From Prevotella sp. UBA6447 (GTDB taxonomy: Bacteria > Bacteroidota > Bacteroidia > Bacteroidales > Bacteroidaceae), in NCBI GenBank assembly GCA_002437115.1, contig DJOD01000010.1:1-12199 (forward strand): a DNA stretch of 12,199 bases, in the 5' to 3' direction. The translations under genes and the position numbers were made by a program. Each line of letters begins with the position of its first letter. Positions within the stretch are counted from its first letter, which is position 1. The notes beneath the pieces were generated by a model. That model searched no databases. It had not been told where the DNA came from and worked only from the letters and a program-made list of their open reading frames with translations. Positions 6,946 through 12,199 of this stretch are shown here, piece by piece.

Positions 6946-8742
6946 TCAGGTAGTTTTTAGTCCGTTGATAAAAAAGTAGTAGTACCAGTAGGTGCCGCCA
7001 AACTGTGGGCGGAGTACCTGCGCGTTGCTGGCATCGTCGCCGTTCTGGGCCGATGCCTGTATCAGTTCGTCGAACGCCTTGCGCACGTCGGCATCGATGG
7101 GCAGCTTCGAGGTGTCCACCTGCCCGCCCGACAACTGGCCGATAAGCAAGGCCGCCTCCTGGTAGTGGCGCGGCATATGGCCGTGCCACGTGGGCAGGAG
7201 CATCATCAGGCGAGGCCAGGCAGCCTGCAGGTTCTTGGTGATGAGGTTGTTCATCAGCGACAGCTCCACGATGGGACGCGAGCCACCATCGCTGTAGGCA
7301 AAGCTGTTGAGGAGGTACATCTCGATGAGGCCGCCATCGCCGTCGAGCACGTCGCCATACTGGAGCAGGGGCCTAATTTTGGCCATCTCGCCATCAGCCT
7401 TGACGCGCTCAGGATGGCCGACATAAGGCATATAGCGGTCAACGAAATCGGAGCACCAGGGGTTGCGGCTCAGCTCCGTGAGACACTTGCGTGCCAGCAC
7501 AGGCTCGCCATTGAGCAAGGCACACTTGGCCATCATCTTCAGGTAGTAGGGTCGGTGTCCATACTCCACCAGGTCTTCCATCGCCCAACGGTAGGCATAG
7601 TTGACCTTGCCATAGAGGTAATAGAGCAGGTGGGCGCTGGTGAGCCGCAGATACTGCTGCCCACGGGGCGCGCGGTAAGGGGCATCGCCGTCCTGGAAGT
7701 GGAACAGCTCGTCGCCCATGCGTCCCGTCTCGTAGAGTGCCAGGCGCGTCAGCACCACCTCGGCGCGCGTGGGCTCATGGTCGGAAGCGCGGCTCTGGGC
7801 TATCATCGCCTCATAGTCGCCCTGAAGGGCTGCCTGCTTCAGGCGCAGGATGGAGAGGAAGTTGTCGTCCTTGAAGGAGCAATGCCAGCACACGCCCGCC
7901 GACATCACGAACACACCCAGGGCGCACCACCCCGTCCAGCGGGGCAGGGCCAGGCCGCGTGCCACGGCCAAGGCTGCAACAACGGAAAAGGCTGACAGCA
8001 CGGGGGCGAACAAGCCCTTTTCGGCATCAGTCCAAAGGTAGTCGGGCAGGCCGGCGGTGTAGAGGTCTTCCTCACGCATCATGAACAGCCCCTGGGCATA
8101 AAGAAGCTGGGGCAGGAACAGGGCGCACAACGCCAAGCCGGCCAACAACGCCAACGGCTGCTTGCGCGACGTGGCGCGCCGGAGGCCAGCCAGCTCGGAC
8201 AGCGCCACCACGCCACAGGCCACCAGGGCGTAGATACCCATGAGCCAATAGCCCAGCGTGGTGACAAGGATGATCCACAGAATCTTGAGTCCCCAGTGGG
8301 TGGCACGAAGCCAGCCACCAACAAGCAACATGGCCACCAACAAGCCCACGGGAGCCGTGAAAGCCACAGCGGGCACCTTGAGCAGGTAGACCATGTAGCC
8401 CACCTGTGTGTAGTTGAGCAGCAACGCCACCGACGGCAACCAGCAGAAGCCTTCTTTCTCGTCGCTCACGCGCAAGCCCCACTTGACGCTGTAGGCCAGT
8501 GCAGACAGCACCGCGCCCAACAGCAGCGCGCCCAGCCAAGGACGAGCCATACTGCCCTGCAACAGCGAAGCCACATAAAACACACCTCCGCACACCCGCC
8601 GCAACATGTCGACGGCAAAGGTGTCGGTCAGGTAGAAGGGAGTCAGCTCGGCCGTCTCCCGCACAAAGGGCAGGAGTTCGGCCAGCAGCAGGAACAAGGT
8701 CAACGCGACCATGCCCAGGGGATACAAGATTCGTCTTTTCAT
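6946..8742 (-). CDS. Polytopic membrane protein with TPR-like C-terminal half (DUF6057-like)
   Basis: The protein has 598 residues. Residues 1-288 hold about eight or nine hydrophobic helices (roughly 7-25, 44-62, 68-86, 101-121, 125-145, 152-175, 196-217, 245-262, 270-286). The rest is soluble and helical, with TPR-like pairs (for example 298-315, 363-385, 396-424, 505-538). This layout and the adjacent PD40 lipoprotein match the Bacteroidales family I recognise as DUF6057; no biochemical role is known to me. The last membrane helix ends in a CWHC pair (C285, C288), placed at the membrane face where the soluble half begins. The ATG overlaps the stop of the galactanase gene (ATGA, 8739-8742) and the gene ends 4 bp before the lipoprotein gene. 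The protein may be a membrane partner of the lipoprotein or of a glycan-use system, but this rests only on context. Family name fairly likely, function unknown. Confidence 0.75.
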   Translation of the reverse strand: MKRRILYPLGMVALTLFLLLAELLPFVRETAELTPFYLTDTFAVDMLRRVCGGVFYVASLLQGSMARPWLGALLLGAVLSALAYSVKWGLRVSDEKEGFCWLPSVALLLNYTQVGYMVYLLKVPAVAFTAPVGLLVAMLLVGGWLRATHWGLKILWIILVTTLGYWLMGIYALVACGVVALSELAGLRRATSRKQPLALLAGLALCALFLPQLLYAQGLFMMREEDLYTAGLPDYLWTDAEKGLFAPVLSAFSVVAALAVARGLALPRWTGWCALGVFVMSAGVCWHCSFKDDNFLSILRLKQAALQGDYEAMIAQSRASDHEPTRAEVVLTRLALYETGRMGDELFHFQDGDAPYRAPRGQQYLRLTSAHLLYYLYGKVNYAYRWAMEDLVEYGHRPYYLKMMAKCALLNGEPVLARKCLTELSRNPWCSDFVDRYMPYVGHPERVKADGEMAKIRPLLQYGDVLDGDGGLIEMYLLNSFAYSDGGSRPIVELSLMNNLITKNLQAAWPRLMMLLPTWHGHMPRHYQEAALLIGQLSGGQVDTSKLPIDADVRKAFDELIQASAQNGDDASNAQVLRPQFGGTYWYYYFFINGLKTT

Positions 8743-10517
8743 AATGCTATTTTCAAGGTCTTGGTTTGTCCTTGTTGCACGGTCTTAACGATGTAGGGGC
8801 CACGGGGCAACAGAGATTCGAGGTCAAGCTCGGCCTTGTGGCCGGACAGCGATAAGGTCTTACGGACAGCAACCACGCCCGAGCCCAGGGCGTAGACGGT
8901 GACCTGCACGGGCGAGTAAAGCTGGGAGGTGTAGGTCAGCGTGCCGTTGGAGAAGCCGAGGGCGGCCTCCTTCACCTTGTCAGTGACAATCTGGATGGCC
9001 GTGGTCTGGTCGATGAGCTTCTTGTTGTTCTCGCGGTAGGTCTTGCTGAACATGTCGGCCTCCTCATAGTCGGCATGGGCCTTCGAGTCGAAATAGACGC
9101 CGAAGCTCTGGTGGGTGTTCTTGGCGTTGTCGCTGAGATAGAGGGAGGTGCCTGCCTGCGTGCTGTTGCCCGAGACGGTGAGCACCGTGGCATCGTCGGT
9201 GTTGACCAGACGGTAATAGCCATCCTCCTGGAGCTCAAACTTCCACACCTGCGAGGCTTCGTCGCTTGCGGCTTGCCAGCGCGTCGTGCCAAACACCGAC
9301 TGCAGGTACTTGCCAGTGCTCTTGTCCTCTACCTTGAACTCCTGGCTGTTGGCCGTGGCATGAAGCACGAGGCAGAGGTTCGACTCGCCATCGTCCTCCA
9401 GCGTCAGCGTGGTCTTGGGGCGCGACACCATGCGGTTTGAGTATTTCTCAAGCAGGTAAAACTCCATGCCGTCTGTGAGCTGGGCCGCACGCTTCATTTG
9501 GTACATGTTGTCGAAGACGCTCAAGTCCCATGAGTCGTGCCAAGTGACGGTGGGGTAGCCCGAGCGGACGCTGAGCGGCAGCCACACGTAGGTGGACGAC
9601 TGCACGTTGCTTGAGTTCCAGCGGTCGCCGTAGTAGATGAAACACTTGTCGTGTCCTGGCACGGGAATGACGTATGCGCTCTGGCTCTGGTAGGTGTTGG
9701 TGAGCCCCTTGTCCACACAGAAGTTGATGCCCGTGGTGCCATCGCTGGCCTTGAAGTCGGCAGGAGCGTTCCAAGTGCCCATCAAGTCGGTGGTCCACAT
9801 ATAACGGCCTGGGTTGGCGGTCCAACCGGTGCATCCTGAGAACAGGCCGTAATAGGTGTCACCCACCTTGAACAAGGAAGCGGCTTCATACTTGCGCCCC
9901 TTCAACTGCATGTTCTGCTGGTCGGTCGGCGCGAGATAGTCGTCGGTGAGCAACTCACAGTTGGTGTTTGTGTTCATGTTGGTCGAGTAAATGTGGTACG
10001 CCTTCCCGTCGGTGTCCACGAAGAGGGTCTGGTCGCGCGAGTCGCGGTTGTTGGGGCGAAACACGTCTACCAGCGTGTAGGGGCCTTCCACCTTGTCGGC
10101 CTGGCACACGGCTACCTTGGCCTGGCCGTAGTCGTTGCCGTTCTCCCAATGAATCCACATCACCCATTTGCCTGTCTTCTCATTGTATATCACCTTGGGG
10201 CGTTCAAGGGTGCGCCCGCTGGCAATATCGCGGTTCTCGTCGGTCTTGGTGCCCGTGGGGGTGACAGCCAGGTTGAGCTTCTTCCAGTTGTAGAGGTCGG
10301 TAGAGGTGTAACAACTGATACCGGCACTCTTTCCTCCATTGCGGTTTTCTCCAAACCAGTAATACTTGCCGTCAACATACTGGATGCATCCTCCATGGGC
10401 GTTGATGGCTGCGCCGCTGGTGTCTTTCCACGTCTGCCCGGGCTTGAAGGTGTTGTCTGCCATGGCGGTCAACCCCATGGCCAGCAGGAGCAACGATGTG
10501 TAGGTAATCTTTTTCAT
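8739..10517 (-). CDS. GH43 subfamily 24-like exo-beta-1,3-galactanase, secreted, with lectin-like domain
   Basis: The protein has 592 residues from the ATG at 10517, whose signal peptide (MKKITYTSLLLLAMGLTAMA) follows at once. An upstream ATG at 10604 would add 29 residues without signal character and run through a hairpin, so it is rejected. The five-bladed GH43 domain (about 25-345) carries GH43_24 marks: NAHGG (39-43) where other GH43 enzymes have the catalytic Asp, LERPKV (E105), DSRDQTLF (159-166), KYEAASLFK (E211, probable general acid), SGCTGW (227-232), SQSAYV (Q279) and YGDRW (296-300). Family members release galactose from the beta-1,3-galactan backbone of arabinogalactan proteins. 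A Ricin-type beta-trefoil-like module (about 375-478) and a weak T9SS-like tail (about 535-592) follow, so the enzyme is probably exported to the surface. It heads the three-gene cluster, 121 bp after the partial gene upstream. Substrate is inferred from family, not proven. Confidence 0.85.
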   Translation of the reverse strand: MKKITYTSLLLLAMGLTAMADNTFKPGQTWKDTSGAAINAHGGCIQYVDGKYYWFGENRNGGKSAGISCYTSTDLYNWKKLNLAVTPTGTKTDENRDIASGRTLERPKVIYNEKTGKWVMWIHWENGNDYGQAKVAVCQADKVEGPYTLVDVFRPNNRDSRDQTLFVDTDGKAYHIYSTNMNTNTNCELLTDDYLAPTDQQNMQLKGRKYEAASLFKVGDTYYGLFSGCTGWTANPGRYMWTTDLMGTWNAPADFKASDGTTGINFCVDKGLTNTYQSQSAYVIPVPGHDKCFIYYGDRWNSSNVQSSTYVWLPLSVRSGYPTVTWHDSWDLSVFDNMYQMKRAAQLTDGMEFYLLEKYSNRMVSRPKTTLTLEDDGESNLCLVLHATANSQEFKVEDKSTGKYLQSVFGTTRWQAASDEASQVWKFELQEDGYYRLVNTDDATVLTVSGNSTQAGTSLYLSDNAKNTHQSFGVYFDSKAHADYEEADMFSKTYRENNKKLIDQTTAIQIVTDKVKEAALGFSNGTLTYTSQLYSPVQVTVYALGSGVVAVRKTLSLSGHKAELDLESLLPRGPYIVKTVQQGQTKTLKIAL

Positions 10518-10562
10518 GTCGTTTGCTTGTTTTATTGCTATTTGCTGTTTGCTTGATAAGGG

Positions 10563-10595
10563 GGTGTGGACGGGCTGGGATTTCCCGTCCACACC
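10563..10595. other. Perfect 12-bp inverted repeat between the partial gene and the galactanase gene
   Basis: GGTGTGGACGGG (10563-10574) and CCCGTCCACACC (10584-10595) pair perfectly around a 9-nt loop. The hairpin sits almost midway in the 121-bp gap, 43 bp after one stop codon and 45 bp before the next start. On the minus strand it is followed by CCCTTATCAAG, without a T-run, so it is not a textbook terminator. It may be an mRNA-stabilising or processing stem that sets different expression levels within one operon, or a terminator of unusual form. Confidence 0.7.
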
Positions 10596-10638
10596 GCTCT
10601 TCATATTAGGGTAATTAAACCTTTGTTCTTTTCAGTTG

Positions 10639-12199
10639 TCAGTAGGAGACCTTGGCCACCTGGCGCTTGCCGTCCTTGAACGCGGCCACCACGTAGATGC
10701 CACTTCTGGGAAGGGCGATGCCCGTGCCTTCGGTATAGGCGGGAAGGCTGGCAACCAGCACGCCGCCCGCGTTGTAGACCATCACACGCGAACCGTCGGC
10801 CACATCCTTGAGTTGGAGCATGCCATTGACAACGTAGGCCTTCAGGCGGTTGTCAGCGTTGTTGTTCACGTCCTTGATGGCTGTCTCCACTTCCTGGGCG
10901 GTGAGACCTGGCATCACGGGAGCGTAGGCTCCGGTGTTGTCGAAGGCAAAATACTGGATATCAGCTCCCGTGTTATCGAAGCCTATCTGCTGCTGCACGT
11001 TGCGGCTCATGCCCGTGAGCTTCACGTCGTCGACCTTCAGGGCCGTGATCGACGCGCCCCACTTATCGCGCTCCAGGCTGCAGATCACACGGATTTGCTT
11101 CGTGTTGGCCAGCGGCGTGAAGTCGGCGGCGTAAGTCTGGTAATCGTCGCTCGTCACAGGGATGGTCACCTTGTTGTCGGCATTCTGAAGGTCTTCAATG
11201 CGCAAGGTGGCGAGCTGCGTGCCGTCCTTCTTGATGCCGCCCTTGGCAAGGGCCGAGAAGGAGTAAATTTCGTTGGGAGCCACATCCACAATCTGCGAGA
11301 TTTGCGCGGCGCTCCAGCCGTCGCTCCACATGTAACGCTTCACGGAGAGCACGTGGTTGTTCTGATCCACGTCATTGTCGCGCTCCTCGTTCACGATCTC
11401 CTGCGTCGAGTTGTACTGGTCGTAGGGATAGACGTCCCAGCCTTCGATCTTGTCCACCAGGTTGCGGCTCTTCGAGAAGTCCCACTCGCCCTCAAAGCCC
11501 GGGTTCTTCAGCAGGTTGCGCGTCTGTTTACCGTTCTCTACGCTCCAGTCGGGCTGCAACGCCAGGTCGGCCACGCGGAAGGTGTCGACGGGCAGGCCGT
11601 CGCGGTAGATGAACACGCGCTTATCGGGGGTCACGGCATAGCGGTAGGTGTGGTACAGCCCGTCGGTGTTGTAGAACGTACCACCGTTGGCCGGGTTGCT
11701 GATGCCCTTGTTCGACACAAACACGTCGGAACTGTTCTTCATGCCCATACTGGTGGAGTTGATGTAGCTCTTGAAGCCCACCTTGTCTGCCGACACGGCA
11801 AATGGGAGAAGTTCCTGAGAAGCGTCGTCAACCTTGGCGCGCACCTCCACAGAGTAGCCGTCGCTACCAGGCGCGAAACCTTCGAAGGTCATCTCTGCAT
11901 CGGTACCGCCCGAGTAGGCGGGATTGGCAGAGATGTCCTTGGCTTCCAGGTCGGAGCCTGTGGCATGGATATGCACATAAGCCCTGAGATCACCACTGCG
12001 GAGGATGACTTGTCCGTCCTTGTGGCTCTTCGTGGTGAGATGGGTTACAGTTACCTCGGTGGCACCACTGCCAGCCTTGATGAGGGTCGGCTTCACGGCA
12101 AAGCCGTTGGTCACAGACACCTGGACATCTTGGCTCAGGTTGGCGTTGTCAACCGTGAACATCTCCGACGCGTTGGTGCCATTGATGGTGAGCGAGTCG
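10639..12199 (-). CDS. C-terminal part of a large secreted multidomain protein (5' end outside window)
   Basis: The frame is open to the right edge, so only the last 519 residues are visible; the ATG at 12162 lies inside a domain and is not a credible start. In fragment numbering there is a BACON/Ig-like beta domain (1-85), then a LamG/concanavalin-like segment (about 100-212, with DGLYHTYRYAV and VFIYRDGLPVDTF). A CBM4-like jelly roll follows (about 227-397, LLKNPGFEGEWDF to KVDDVKLTGM), then a double FDNTGA stretch (406-423), and a T9SS type A-like tail (about 455-519, VMVYNAGGVLVASL and SGIYVVAAF...VAKVSY). These are accessory modules; any catalytic domain would lie in the missing N-terminal part. 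With the galactanase next door, a glycan-degrading or glycan-binding surface protein is likely. The FDNTGA stretch looks like the end of the LamG-like fold, so the jelly roll may be inserted within it. This is inference. Confidence 0.8.
   Translation of the reverse strand, partial: DSLTINGTNASEMFTVDNANLSQDVQVSVTNGFAVKPTLIKAGSGATEVTVTHLTTKSHKDGQVILRSGDLRAYVHIHATGSDLEAKDISANPAYSGGTDAEMTFEGFAPGSDGYSVEVRAKVDDASQELLPFAVSADKVGFKSYINSTSMGMKNSSDVFVSNKGISNPANGGTFYNTDGLYHTYRYAVTPDKRVFIYRDGLPVDTFRVADLALQPDWSVENGKQTRNLLKNPGFEGEWDFSKSRNLVDKIEGWDVYPYDQYNSTQEIVNEERDNDVDQNNHVLSVKRYMWSDGWSAAQISQIVDVAPNEIYSFSALAKGGIKKDGTQLATLRIEDLQNADNKVTIPVTSDDYQTYAADFTPLANTKQIRVICSLERDKWGASITALKVDDVKLTGMSRNVQQQIGFDNTGADIQYFAFDNTGAYAPVMPGLTAQEVETAIKDVNNNADNRLKAYVVNGMLQLKDVADGSRVMVYNAGGVLVASLPAYTEGTGIALPRSGIYVVAAFKDGKRQVAKVSY
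10928..10983. repeat. Two 12-codon repeats encoding FDNTGA
   Basis: GCTCCGGTGTTGTCGAAGGC (10928-10947) and GCTCCCGTGTTATCGAAGCC (10964-10983) differ at three positions and are offset by 36 bp, exactly 12 codons. They encode GFDNTGADIQY and AFDNTGAYAP in tandem within the partial secreted protein. The repeat may be a recent small duplication, or a conserved structural feature of this domain. Confidence 0.6.

Noticed and set aside
6240..6953. Plus-strand open frame of 237 codons
   Set aside because: Antisense to the lipoprotein gene, which has clear signal, CxxCH and propeller motifs; the plus-strand product is a low-complexity Val/His-rich shadow.
7165..7995. Plus-strand open frame of 276 codons
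   Set aside because: Antisense to the DUF6057-like gene, whose membrane helices, TPR-like region and gene overlaps mark it as the real one.
9993..10556. Plus-strand open frame of 187 codons
   Set aside because: Antisense to the GH43 domain, with no recognisable motif.
10518..10604. Upstream start for the galactanase, 29 extra residues
   Set aside because: It would put non-signal residues before a clear signal peptide and translate through the 12-bp inverted repeat.

Overview
The window looks like chromosomal DNA from a Bacteroidota bacterium, most likely order Bacteroidales and perhaps Prevotellaceae. The reasons are a Rpn/PD-(D/E)XK transposase-like gene of the Bacteroidales type, C-terminal tails like type IX secretion (T9SS) sorting domains, a GH43_24-like galactanase, no Shine-Dalgarno sequences, and one good match to the Bacteroidota -7 promoter element (TAnnTTTG). 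All six convincing genes lie on the minus strand; the long plus-strand frames are shadows of them. No tRNA, rRNA, CRISPR array or insertion sequence was seen.

In transcription order (right to left): (1) a large secreted multidomain protein that enters from beyond the right edge, so only its C-terminal 519 residues are visible (10639-12199). (2) A 121-bp gap with a perfect 12-bp inverted repeat. (3) A tight three-gene cluster: a GH43_24-like exo-beta-1,3-galactanase (8739-10517), a polytopic membrane protein with a TPR-like soluble half resembling the DUF6057 family (6946-8742, ATGA overlap), and a lipoprotein with a CxxCH heme-type motif next to a PD40/TolB-like beta-propeller (5352-6941, 4-bp gap). 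(4) A 374-bp AT-richer spacer without a convincing gene. (5) A 1020-residue secreted protein with a jelly-roll-like module, about six FIVAR-like helical repeats, two beta-trefoil-like modules and a sorting tail (1915-4977). (6) A hairpin-rich gap with a terminator. (7) A Rpn-family PD-(D/E)XK nuclease/transposase-like gene with its own promoter and a 21-bp tandem repeat (677-1681). (8) A cytoplasmic FKBP-type prolyl isomerase whose last beta-strand is missing (179-565), followed by a 17-bp-stem hairpin.

The right-hand two thirds reads as accessory polysaccharide-use DNA: carbohydrate-binding-like modules, a galactanase and surface-directed tails, although no SusC/SusD pair is in view. The most interesting unit is the galactanase-membrane TPR-heme-motif propeller cluster, whose translational coupling suggests a shared envelope role that cannot be named from sequence alone. 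The left third is a more ordinary mix with signs of local wear.
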